A stretch of DNA of 64,000 nucleotides, taken from Pyricularia pennisetigena (taxonomy: Eukaryota > Ascomycota > Sordariomycetes > Magnaporthales > Pyriculariaceae). The notes under the pieces were generated by a model, which saw only the letters and a program-made list of their open reading frames with translations, was not told where the DNA came from and made no database searches. Positions 1 through 11,314 of the stretch are shown here, piece by piece; the stretch's first letter is position 1; every line of letters starts with the position of its first letter. Position numbers and translations under genes: made by a program. The stretch spans positions 3,136,408 to 3,200,407 of the forward strand of contig NC_043744.1 of NCBI RefSeq assembly GCF_004337985.1, given 5' to 3'.

Positions 1-3000
1 CACCTGAATGCCCGCGAGGCATGCTCCATGTGATGAGGGGCTGCCAGAACCTGTTGCAATGGAGTCCCCGTGACCGCATCATTCTGATAGCGCGTGCGGA
101 AGATTTCGTGACGGGCTACCACCTGATAGAACGCATCCTCGAGCCTCCTGGCATCAACGGGACCCTTGAGCCTGTACATGGCCGTCTCGTTGTATGTGCA
201 TGGATCCCGTAGGAGCTGCTGGAGGAACCAAAGACGTTCCTGGTTGAACGACAAGGGGGCCTTCCGCGCGACTGATGCTCCTCCTAAAGACGCAGGCACG
301 GGCGCTTCTGGCTTGGAACCTATAGACGACCTGGGTGAAGTTGGTGTGGTCTCGGGGGTGTGCTCATCATCCCACGCCCCTTTCAAGACGGGCGATCTTG
401 TGTCGCTGTCACCGCCCGACTTGGTCGAAGGCGATATGTCGCGAGCAGACCTGGGCGGCTTGGGTTTCGACAAGCCAGCAGTGACGATCGAGTTCGCACC
501 ACTTCCGGCAGCAGTCTTGGCAACGACAGCCTTTGCGACAACAGTCTTTGCCGCCGGTAAAGGTGGCGCATCCTTCAGGGTCACCATGGCCGCTTCGGCA
601 GCAGCAGCGGCGATCATGTCCCCCGTGGCACCGCCGAGGATCTTTAGCACCGACATGTCCGCCCCGGTTGTCTTCTGCACCCACTGGCGCACCTCCATGG
701 CCAGGAGCGAATCGACGCCGAGCCCGACGATGGGCGACGCCATGTCCAGCGACCCAGGCTGGACCTGGAGCATCTTTTCCATCTTTTGCGCGAGCGCGTC
801 TCTTATCGCCACCGTGAGCTCTGCAACCCCGTACTCGCCATCGCCTCCTCTGGATGCTGCCACGGCCGCCATGGTTGCGCGCAGCCGCTCCATTGGAGAG
901 TCCGAGGGGCCGCCTGCACCAGCACCAGCACCAGCACCAGCACCATCTCCATCGTCGTCGGCGGCGGCGAAGCGGCGTCGCTGATCCCTGACGCAAAAGG
1001 CGAAACGTGGCTCGGCGGCCCAAAACGGCCTGTCGGTCTCGTCGTCGCTGATGGTCAACCCGGTGATCAGCTCCTGTGGGCGGTTGGACTCGGGGTGGCC
1101 GGCCACTATGGCCTCGGCGAGCATGACGGGGACCTCGTCCTCCCAGTTCTGGTTCATCTGCATGGACTTGAGATTGCGCAGCATGGTGGAGTCCTGGCGA
1201 GTCACGTAGCCGACCTCCATCAGGATGCCAATGTCGATGACGGAAGCAGCCAGGCCCCTGGCCCGACGGTTGGCCGCCATGGCGCCCATGAACAGGTTGG
1301 CCATGTGGTAGTCCGTCTGGCCGGGCAAGCCGACGACGCTTCCCGAGGACGAGAAAAGGAGAAAGAAGTCGAGCTGCCCGCCCGGCGTGCCCTCCTGCGA
1401 GGCGAATGCGCGCTCGAGGTTGAGGCTGCCGTTGACTTTGGGACGGATGCCCGTCATTGCCTCGGCGGCTTCGAGGTTGGCAAAGAGCTTGTTAGTCAGC
1501 AGCATGGAGCCGTTGAAGACGCCCGCCACGGACGGCATGGTGTCTTGGATCTTCGAGACCGTCATCCGCACCGCCCTGTAGTCCGTCACGTCCATCGAGA
1601 AGACCTTGATTGCCACGCCGGCTGCCTTCATCGAGTCCAGCCAGTCCTGCGGAACCTGCGGGTTGCGGCTGGCCAGGGCGATATGGCGTGCCCCCTGCTG
1701 GGACATCCATTCGCAGATCGACCTGCCCAGATCGCGCGTCAGCCCGACCAGGAAATACGTCCTGTCGGGTCTGAACAGCTGGCTTGCATCGATGGGTTGG
1801 ATCTTGGCACGGATTGTGGCAGAAGCTGACCAATCAGCCACGACAAGATTGTTGGACACCCCAGCGGGCAAGTTGCTGATACTTGCAGCTGAGATGTCTC
1901 CCACGGGTATTGCTGCTGAGCATGAAAATGGTTCTCCAGTGCCCAGATTGACTGATATACTGAAAGCTTCCTCGAGCTCTCTAGCCATCTGAGAGTCCGT
2001 TCGGCCTTGAGACGTCAAGCTGGTTAAGTAGTTGGGTGGAGGATTGAACAAGTTCCTACCGAGTATGTCTTCGAGACCAAGAGCTTCCTGAGCCGAGGAG
2101 ACCTCGTCGACCCTTGAAGAGCCTGTTGTAATTATTGCAGAAATGTCCCGAGGTACTGTGGCCCTCAGCTGTTTGAATGGCATGTTGCGGTGTATCAAAA
2201 CCGGTGTCCGCCCGGACCTAGATATGCTCTTTTTCTCCCAGGCAGAGCTCGTCCAGAATATCTTGACGCTTGTTTTCCCGGCTTCCACCTCTAAAACTGC
2301 CAAGGTTGTGTCATTTACGTCTCCGTGCACCCATATAGTCGACCCCGCCGGCACGTTGCGCACCCAAGCCCGAACAGCCAGGACCAGGGCAGTCAAGGCA
2401 AATGTAGTAGAGCTCACGTTGATCTCTGGCGGGGTAAAGTGAACTTCCTGGCTATCGCAGGTGCAGATGATAGACTTGTTAGAGTTGGATAATGCCAAAA
2501 CTGGTCGTTCGAGCCCCTTGGCACCCCCCTTGATCATTCCGAAGCAGAGATACACCGGCCGTTGAGCCATACGCTGTCTGTTTGGAACGGGGATGAGTGT
2601 CGAATATCTAACATGAATCATTGTCAAGTCTTCATCGCCTTCCCCAGAGCCGCGGATTCTCGTCCTCGGTGTTGATACAAGCTCGTATCCCAACGTATTG
2701 GCCATATTCCCATTTGCCGTGGGCTCACGCAGCAGCAGCTCCAGGACATGGTCATCAGCGTTGACGTGCGCCCATATGTGTCGCCGCGAGCTGTTGACGC
2801 GGTCGTTCAGCTCCTGATACGGACGAACCCGGGGGATGTACAGTATACCATCCTTCTTGAGGAGCAGCTCCCTCTCGTCGGTAAACAAGACATCCTGGTC
2901 TCCAAGGCCAGTCGACATGACGAAGCGGAGGAAATGCTCGAGGACCATGGCCGTCTCCAACTTGATCGAGTCGTCCTCCAAGTCCAAAACCTGCAGCCGC

Positions 3001-6000
3001 AGCGAGCGCATCTCGCTGCGTATCGTACGGCAGAGGCCGACGAGCATGTTTGAGGAAGGATTCTTCTGGCCGGCGCCCTGCGTCATGAAAAGGATGGAGC
3101 TGGCCTTGCCAAACATGATCTGTAGCCCCTTCAACACGGTAGGGTTGATTTGCTGGGCGCCGGCGCGCAATACAGAATGGTCCAGCTCGCCAAGGTAGAG
3201 GATCGAGCATCCATTAGGGATGGCTGCGTCGTCAAGGCTGCCGACGTCACTTACTTTGAACACAGAAGCGCCACATGCCGCCAACTGGGTTTCCACCTGA
3301 CGCACCACTCGCGAAGTGGTCATGGTGGCGCCGCCAACCAAAACAAACAGGCTGTCCGCCGGGAGCAGATGCGCATGCGCCAAGGGCTGGCGCAGGCAGG
3401 ACACGGCATCCGACAAGGCCTGGCTGACAAATGAGGAGCACATGCGTAGCCTTTCGTCGGGCTGGTCGTGGCGCACGACCTCGACGCCCGAGAATCCCGT
3501 CTCCCACAGCTTGACGTCCCACAAATCGACCGAAAGCTGAGGGCCCAGGGTCCTGCAACCGTCAGCGGCCAGCCACCAGCCCTCCAGCCCGCCGAGGATG
3601 AGCTGGCCCTGCACCATGCCGCTGGTCGGCTCCACGACCACGAGGAAGCCGCCGGGCCTGAGAAGGGTGCGGACGCGGCGCAGCGCCGCCTCGACGTCGG
3701 GCGCGATGTGCAGCACGTTGGCCGCCACCACTACGTCGTACGCGCCGCGCTCGAAGCCTTGCTCCTGCGGGTCCAACGTGACGTCGAGCTTGGAGAAGGC
3801 CATGCGGCCCTCGCGGTGCTCCGCGGTAAAGCGCTCCTTGGCCTGCGGGAAGAAGCCCGCCGACACGTCCGTGAAGGTGTAGGTGCCGTAGCCGTCTGGG
3901 CCGACGGCGTCGAGGATGGCTCGGGTGGTGGCGCCCACGCCGGCGCCCAGCTCGATGATGTCGGCGTGCGGGTGGCGGTGCGAGATGGTCTCGAGGTAGC
4001 GGGCCACTTGGCGCTGTGCGTTGCAGAGGCCCAGGCCCTCGACGTAATATCTGCCCAGCATGTTGTCGGCGAAGAGGACCTCGAGCATTTGCTTTTGGTT
4101 TTTGAAGACGAGCTCCATCTCGTCTCGTACTGCGCGAAGGAGCGCAAAGTCGACCTGGCTGCTGTGCTTTTCAAAGATGGACTTGATGGTGGTTTCGTCG
4201 TCGTCCAACCACGGGCATGGGGTGCCTGCCTCGGTCGGAACATCAAAGAGTGGTGTAGCCGAGGACCACTGCTCACCCCGGCGTGCCTTTGTCACTGTTT
4301 CTTGGGCATACGCCACCAGCATCTGCTCATGCCTTTTGAGCCTGTCGATCCCAACCCTTTCGGCCGCTTCGACTATTTTACGACAGATAAACAGCGAGAC
4401 TCGCTCGCCGTCCAAGATCTTGTCATGTTGGGAAGGATCGTAGCTGGCAGTCAAGCTGTTCGAGTCGCTACTGCTGAGCAGATCTGGCTTCCAGATGGTC
4501 TGGCAGAAAAGTAATCGATCGTCGCTGGGGTCTGGTCTTCCGAGGGTCGTCATGGAAAGACCTTCGACCTGCACCAACGGCATTGATTGTTGTTTCTCGT
4601 CGGCCAAGTAGATGCCAAAGTCACCCACCAGCAGCGATGGTTTCGCGTCGGTGACAAATGCATCCACAACGACTCTGGCTTCGTCTTTGTTCTGCCCATT
4701 GTTGCTGGGCAATACTTTGATTTTGGGATTGAAGATGAGGCGTTTGAGCTTCTGTGGCAGGTACGCCGACTTGACCCTGCCCATTTCCGGCGTGGCAAAG
4801 GCAGCCACTATGGGGTGGATGCAAGTATCAATCAGACCCGGATGCACTAGTCCGACCCCGCAGTCGACATCCTCGGACTTCCAAGATGCCGTCGCAGTAG
4901 CCAAGCCTGTGCTCCGGGTCAGCGACACGAGGCCGCGGAACACACCCCGATACTCTATGCCGGAGCTGTCGAGCATGGAATACAGCTCGTCAACATTAAC
5001 ACGAGTCTTTGTGTTGGAGGGGGCCACTCTCGGCGTGAAGAAATCTTCAGGCATCTGATCTGGACCTAAGAAGAAGACCTCGACCGACCCTGTGCACATG
5101 TTGACATCTACAGTCCCCGAAGCCGGATCCTGGCACACGCTGAAACCGACAGAAGCCCTGATTCTATCCTTCAGCCCGCCGCTCTCCTCGACCTTGGCAG
5201 AGGTGATAATCTCAACTGCCCGACCTCCTTCCGGTATCGCAAGGGTGCGATTGAAGCTCATGTCGGACAACTCGACAAACGCCACCTCCCTCCCGGCAGC
5301 CAGGAACTGGGCAACCTCGAGGAGCATGACGATGTAGGCCGCCGCCGGGTACAAAGCCTCGCCCTCGAACGCATGACCTCGGAGCCACGGCAGCTCGGCG
5401 AGGCTCAGCATGTTCCTCCAGCGCGGTTCTGCGTCGCTGTCGTCCGGGCAGCGGCGGCCGAGCAAAAAGCTGCGCTCCTGGTGCCGCAGCCGGTGGTTCC
5501 GCGAGACGCGGGACTCGCGCCAGATGGGCTTCGAGTGGTCCCACGAGTACGACGGCAGATCCTTTACCATGCGTGGCCGGGGCCTGCGAGGGTCTTCGGG
5601 GTGGCTGATGGCACTGCTGCCAAAGTTGCACCAGAGGAAGCCCAGGGCGTCAGACAAGGAGTCCACGCAGTCCGCACCGCGGTTCATGGAGCCGCAGTAT
5701 GGGATTGACCGCTTCAGGTGCTGCTGTACCGTCTGCCCTACTGGCCCCTTGAGCGCCGGGTGGGGGCCAACCTCAATGGCAGCATCAAACGGGCCTCCGT
5801 TGGTCAAAGCAGCGGTGACAGCATCCGCAAACAGCACCGGCTGCACCATGTTGTCAACCCAGTACTGGCCGGTAGCCAACCCATCAAATTCCTCATCCCA
5901 AAACAGATCCGCGTTCCCCGTCACGCTCGAGACCCAAATGCAGGGGTTGCGACTTTTCGGTCTCAGGGGCTTGATACCACAAGCCCTCATTGACTTGAAA

Positions 6001-8533
6001 TACGGCTTGGACGACGGCTCCATGAGCGGTGAGTGATACGCCTTTCCCGTCCTCAACAGCCTCGAAAAGACTCCCCTCTGCTGCAGCTCCGCGTGCGCCT
6101 CCTCCACCGCATCGGCATCGCCCGAGATGGTGACGCTGGACGGCGAGTTCATGGCCGCCAGCCACAGACGCCCACGGAACCGCGCCTCCCCCGTGATCTG
6201 CTCCTCTGCGGCTTCCCAGCCCAGGCCCACGGCCAGCATGGCCCCGTTTGCGCGCGCGAGGTGGGCGTGCTTGCCCCTGTAGTAGGCGATGCGGATGGCG
6301 TCTTGCAGCGACAGGATCCCGGCTGCGTAGCAGGCTGCGATCTCGCCCGAGGAGTGGCCCACAACGGCGCTGAATCGGACACCATGCGCAACCAGGACGT
6401 CGACCAGAGCAATCTCGATAGCAGTAGTGCACGGCTGCGCAAACTCGGCCTCGGATATGCGGCTCTGCTTCTCATCCCCCGACAGCTCCTCTCCCAACGA
6501 CCAGCTGGGCCTGTCCGTCACAACGGGGAGCGTGGCGAGCGCGTCTTGGCAGCGCGAGATGGCCTGCCTGAACGTGCCGTTGTGCAGCATCAGCTCCCTC
6601 CCCATGCCCGCCCACTGCGCGCCCTGCCCCGTGAAGATGCCCAGGATCCCGACGCCTTCGCCCGGCGACACGAGGGCCTTTGCGGGCTGACCGAGCCTGG
6701 CGCTCTTCCCGCCTGCTGCTGCTTTCGATAATCGTTCTTGCAGCCTCTGCTCCAGGTCCGCTCGCGACCCTGCCGCCGGGATGGCCATGCGGACGCCAAG
6801 CTCGCTGCGTCGTGCGAGGAGCGTCCAGGCAAGGTCCCTCTGCTCCACTTCCAGGTTCTCGCGCAGAAAATCCAGCAGGTTCTTGGCTTGTCGCTGGAGT
6901 GCCTGCTCGCTGTGCGCGCTCAACAATATGGGCACTGTTGGTCGCTCCGCGGCCGCCGTCGCGAGCCCTTCCCAAGTATGAACACGGCCTAGGATGCCGT
7001 TTCGGCTGTTTCTTGTGCTTGTGCCTGTTGCACGGTCTTGCTTCTCCACATCACCATCAAAGGACTCGATAATGGCATGAGCATTCGTGCCTCCAAAGCC
7101 AAAACTGTTGACGCTCGCACGCTTGGGCTGGCCGGCAGCAGGCATTGGCCAGGGCGTAGATTCTGTAGGTATCTTTAGCACACGAGACAGCGGCTCGATC
7201 TCTGGGTTGAGTCTCTTCAGGTGGAGATTCGCCGGTATGGTTTCGTGCTCCATGGCGACGAGCACCTTGATGACACCGGCCAGGCCCGCGCATCCCTCGA
7301 GATGCCCTACGTTGGTCTTGACTGACCCGACTAGCAGTGGAGGCGGGGTTTCTTGCGAGCTGCGAGATTTGTTTGCTGCGTCCGGATCAAAGAAGCTCTT
7401 GAATATTCCTCGTGCTTCGACAGGGTCTCCTGCTGGTGTGCCTGTACCATGCCTAGTGGGCATGAACGTAAAGGAATGTCAGTGTCTTGTGTTTTTTTTT
7501 TTTTTTTTTTTTTTTTTTCGTTTTCGTTTCTTCCCACCAAAGTTTCTCCACAAAGCAAAACGCAGGGGTCAAATCAAGTTACTCACGCCTCAAAATACTG
7601 ACATCTCTCCTCCACGTTGAACGGATCCAACCCAGCCGCGCGGTACGTATCCCAGATCAAGTTGGCCTGCGCTGCGGCGCTGGGCATGGTGATGCCGGGC
7701 GTGCGGCCGTCCGAGTTGACGCCCGTCGCGCGGACTACGCCCCTGATGGGATCGCCATCGTGCAGAGCCCTGCTCAGGGGCTTGAGCAGCAGGGCCGCCA
7801 CGCCCTCGCCGCGAGCGTAGCCGTCGGCGCCAGCATCCCACATCTTGGACGTGCCGGTGGGCGACAGCATGCGCAGCTTGCTCTCGACGATGTACATGAG
7901 CGGGTCCAGCAGGAGGCCGCACCCGGCAACGATGGCCATGTCTGAGCCCGGCTCTCCTTCAGCCGTCGCGAGGTCGCGCACGGCCTGGTGCAGCGCCACC
8001 AGCGACGACGAGCACGCCGTGTCGATGCACACGGACGGGCCGCGCAGGTCCAAGGCGTACGAGACGCGGTTGGCGAGCATGGCGCGCGACGTGCCCGACG
8101 CCGTGTACTTGCTCAGGTCCTCGGGGTCGCGGGCCTGAACGTCGGCGTAGTCGGCCGTCATGACGCCGACGTGCACCGACGTGCGGGACCCCCGGAGGGC
8201 GTCGAGCGTCTCGCCCGCCGACTCGGCCGCCTCGTAGACCGTCTCGAGGAGGAGCCGCTGCTGCGGGTCCATGGCCTCGGCTTCCAGCGGCGAGATGCCG
8301 AAGAAGGACGCGTCGAAGAGGCATGGGTCCTGGTCCAGAAAGTACGACTTTAGGACGTTGCTGCTGCCGTGGTGCTCGCCCTGTGGGTGGTGGAACTTGG
8401 AGAGGTTGAGCCTGTCCGGGTCTGGCTCTCGGGAAATGTCGCGGCCACTGGTCAAGAGCTCCCAGAACTTCGAGGGCGTGTTTGCCCCGCCTGGAAATCG
8501 AAGCGCGTATCCTACTATGGCGACAGGCTCCAT
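1..8533 (-). CDS. Highly reducing polyketide synthase, probably PKS-NRPS hybrid or LovB-type (3' end beyond the window)
   Basis: Builds a reduced, C-methylated polyketide chain. Exon 1 is 8533-7587 and exon 2 runs from 7452 off the left edge. The intron 7453-7586 splits the KS motif EAHGTGT. Visible order: KS (C174 in DTACSSS, H317, H366), AT (S683 in GHSSGE), DH (H1009 in [11 protein letters not shown]1191), methyltransferase ([10 protein letters not shown] near 1483), a degenerate ER-like segment, KR (Y2364 in DYHMANLF), a Gly-Ala linker, ACP (S2564 in GVDSLLAME), and from about residue 2710 a condensation domain ([22 protein letters not shown]). The window ends before its HHxxxDG site, so A, T and release domains cannot be judged. 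The start is ATG at 8533, directly before [15 protein letters not shown]. No active ER is visible, which fits the divergent trans-ER next door. The KR cofactor loop reads GLTRDLG instead of GLTGxLG. Sure of PKS; hybrid status is inferred. Confidence 0.95.
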
Positions 8534-9377
8534 TTTTCTCTTTTTTTTTCTTGTCATTGGTTTACGGTCAAGTGTGGATATACAAATCAATATAACAAAC
8601 GTATTGTGCGGAGTGGCGGGTGTGACCAGTCTATTGTGGTTCTTTTTTGATCCCTTGAGGGTTTAACCTGTGTCCAAAAGGATTTTTTTGTTTTGTTTTT
8701 TTTCTTTCTTGGGAAAACTGACCTGCGATCCCTTTTAGGGGACTACCCTCTTTGTCAAGTAGACATAATGCTGTCGTCCTTGTATTGCTTAACATATGCG
8801 AAACCCCCTTCTGCAGCGGGCAATTTGAGAAAAACAAGGCGGTTGACACAAAAACCAACACTTCGCATGAGTTAAGCTTTGTGCATTGTTCATGTTCATT
8901 TTCTCTCTGTTCGTTTGCAATTGTTTAGTGAAACAGAGACTAGGCCGATTTTAGAAAGGCTCTGCGATCGATTTCTGTGGTGGTAAGTCCAGTCGTATGA
9001 CACGCAACACTCGAGGACTGGTATAAGTAGTGCGATCCCTGCAACTCGGCCACTGTCTCATTTTTGCCCACAAGCATGACAGAGGCACGATGACGACGAC
9101 GATGGTGCTTTCCGGGTCATGGATTTGTCGCATATCAAGACTGTTGCAGTCACCGGTCCGTATTAATGTAAGCTCTTTCGTGGCCGGGTGGGCTCTTGCA
9201 AGGGAGGTGTAACAGCATCTCGGTGTTCGAACAGAGAGCGAGTCTTGAATCTGAACAAGAGCAAATTCACTTTTGTTTGGTCTGTCGACATCAGCCAGGA
9301 AAGCATCCAAAGGTATCACGTCTTTGTTATATGACTACCCGACGTGAAAAAAAAAAGAAAAAAAAAAAAAAAAAAAC
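8534..9377. promoter_or_regulatory. Shared intergenic region between the divergent PKS and trans-ER
   Basis: An 844-bp stretch separates the two start codons and must hold both promoters. It ends in a long A tract (about 9345-9376) just before the trans-ER ATG and has short T tracts upstream of the PKS. No gene is visible. A divergent arrangement suggests coordinated transcription, but no regulator binding site could be identified with confidence. Confidence 0.5.
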
Positions 9378-10556
9378 ATGGCCACAACTCTGCCCTCGAG
9401 GCGGTACGGTCTCCTCATCAGCAAGCCCGGGGAGCTGCGAATGTCAGCCCTGGAGATGCCGCAGCTTTCGCCAGGCCAGGTCCTCATCAAGACCGCCTGC
9501 GTCGCTCTGCACCCATCCGACGCCAAGATTGTGGCCGCCGGCTTCCACCGCAGCTGCCTGGCCGGGCTGGACTTTGCGGGAACCGTCGTGGCGGTAGGGC
9601 CCGGAGAGATGCCCGGGTCCGTGGTCGTCGTCGGCGCCCGCGTTTGCGGTGTCGTCTGCGGCTACAGCGAGATGGGAGGCAGCATGGGCGCCTTTGCCGA
9701 CTACATCGTGGCCGAGGCCGAGTTCCTGCTGCGGGTCCCGGATGCCATGTCTTTCGAGCAGGCCTCGACGCTGCCGGGCGGCTTGTTGACCGCCGGCATG
9801 ACCTTGTTCAACACGCTGAGGTTGAGGGAAAAGAAGCCCGAGGAGGATCGACATGTGCTAGTTTACGGCGGTAGCACAGCGTCTGGGATGCTCATCATCC
9901 AGGTCTTGAGGCAGTAAGAGAAGAACTTGTTGTGCCTTTTTTTTGGGGGGACACGAGTTTTTAGAAAATAACATGCTAAAAATTAAAATCCAACCAGCTT
10001 CGACTTCAAGCCCATCGCCACCTGCACACCCCACAACTTCGACATGGTCAGAGCAGCAGGCGCAGTGGCCGTACACGATTACCACTCCGACGACTGCATC
10101 GCCGCCATCCGCGCATCCACCGGGGGGCGCCTCGGCACGGCGGTGGACTGCATCACCAGCGCCGACTCGATGCGCATATGCTACGAAGCGCTGCGGAACC
10201 TCGACGCGGGCGACGAGCTGAACCATGCCCGCTACGTCGCGCTCGACAGTTTTCCCATTTCCGGCCACACGCGCCGGGCGGTGCGGCCGTCGTGGGTCTT
10301 TTGCATGACTGCGTTTGGGAGGGCGCTGGACTGGGGTGCGCCGTACAAGACGGAGGCGCGACGGCGGGATCGCGACTTCGCGGCCGCCTGGATCAAAGAG
10401 GCCGAGGCGCTGGTGGGGCAGGGAAAGATTCGGCCTCTCAGGGTTCGAGTCGTCGACGGCAGTCTGGAGACGGCCGTAACAGAGGGCCTAGATTTGCTAC
10501 GCCGCCCAGGAGCTGTGTCAGGAGAGAAGTTGGTTTGCAAGATTGATTCCGCTTGA
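9378..10556 (+). CDS. Trans-acting enoyl reductase of the PKS (MDR/zinc-type alcohol dehydrogenase superfamily)
   Basis: Likely reduces enoyl intermediates on the neighbouring synthase in trans with NADPH, as LovC-type enzymes do. Exon 1 is 9378-9913, the intron 9914-9997 (GTAAGA...CCAG) and exon 2 9998-10556, giving 364 aa, the normal size for this family. The N-terminal half has the GroES-like fold signature (LAGLDFAGTVVAVG). The nucleotide-binding segment is VLVYGGSTASGML, followed by the family hallmark PIATCTPHNFDMV and AVDCITS. It is divergent from a PKS whose own ER segment looks inactive, which strongly supports the partnership. The start is the first ATG after an A tract and precedes a normal family N-terminus. 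Function by family and context; substrate unknown. Confidence 0.93.
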
Positions 10557-10719
10557 GGCACGAATAGTAATCTCACTGGCTGCCTTTGACCACAAGGCAG
10601 ACTTTCTTGAAGGGCAGATGCCATAGTGAAGTGAAAACCCTAAAGCAACCTTGACTCGGTACTTGTGAGCAAGACATTTCCAACAATGACCGGCGTCCTT
10701 GAGGAGATAGGCCCGAAAC

Positions 10720-10761
10720 ACGTAGCCGCACCGCAACACGTAGCCGACGGTGCGGCTACGT
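10720..10761. repeat. Perfect 14-bp inverted repeat with overlapping direct repeat
   Basis: Bases 10720-10733 are the exact reverse complement of 10748-10761, with a 14-base spacer. A 12-base motif (AACACGTAGCCG) also occurs twice in direct orientation, from 10718 and from 10736. It lies about 165 bp downstream of the trans-ER stop codon. It could form a hairpin or bind a dimeric regulator; neither is shown. Confidence 0.75.
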
Positions 10762-10819
10762 AAAGATCTGAATTATGTCAGCGTAATCGAGTTGAGCTTA
10801 CTCATTTACTGCCGACTAC

Positions 10820-10820
10820 T

Positions 10821-10855
<35 letters not shown>
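10820..10855. repeat. (GT)n microsatellite
   Basis: About 17 consecutive GT units in the intergenic region between the trans-ER and the monooxygenase genes. Confidence 0.9.
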
Positions 10856-10858
<3 letters not shown>

Positions 10859-11314
10859 CTTTGACAAGATGTGGGTTCTGGCTTGATCGAGATTCTGGTT
10901 ACGATCTTAACCCAGATCATCCTCTCGATTGTTTTGAAAGACGAATTTGAAAGCATAATCCATGCTAAATGTCTCTCAAGTCACTTTGCTACCTTAAAAT
11001 GGCTAATGATCTCTGCCGAAAGTTCATTCCGGTACACTATAGCAGTCAAACACGCGCCAGGGACCCTTGGTCCCGGTGAAGTGCTTGGCTGCACGTTCAA
11101 GCCGGGTAGCGATCGTTTTAGATAAGCTTTGAGCTTGAATGGGCAAAATAACGCCCTTCTGGCCAACGCCCGAGTCAGTGGTACACCATATTCAACAGGA
11201 AACCCACCGTATTCAGGCACTTTGAAAAGCATCAACTAGTGCAGGTTTTCTTCTCCCAAGGCGGCAGCGGTTGTGACGGGGAAAAAAGAAAAAAAAAAGA
11301 AAAAGAAAAAGAAA

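Larger units (their letters stand above)
10557..11314. other. Intergenic region, trans-ER to FAD monooxygenase
   Basis: No gene is visible. It holds a 14-bp perfect inverted repeat (10720-10761), a GT dinucleotide microsatellite (about 10820-10855), and a purine-rich A/G tract (11280-11314) directly before the monooxygenase ATG. Confidence 0.6.

Noticed and set aside
166..984. Long plus-strand open frame of 272 codons and others opposite the PKS
   Set aside because: They are antisense shadows of the GC-rich PKS reading frame, which carries continuous domain motifs on the minus strand.
7487..7570. Open frames rich in Phe around the T tract in the PKS intron
   Set aside because: The codons derive from the homopolymer; the region is an intron with good donor and acceptor that joins the KS motif exactly.
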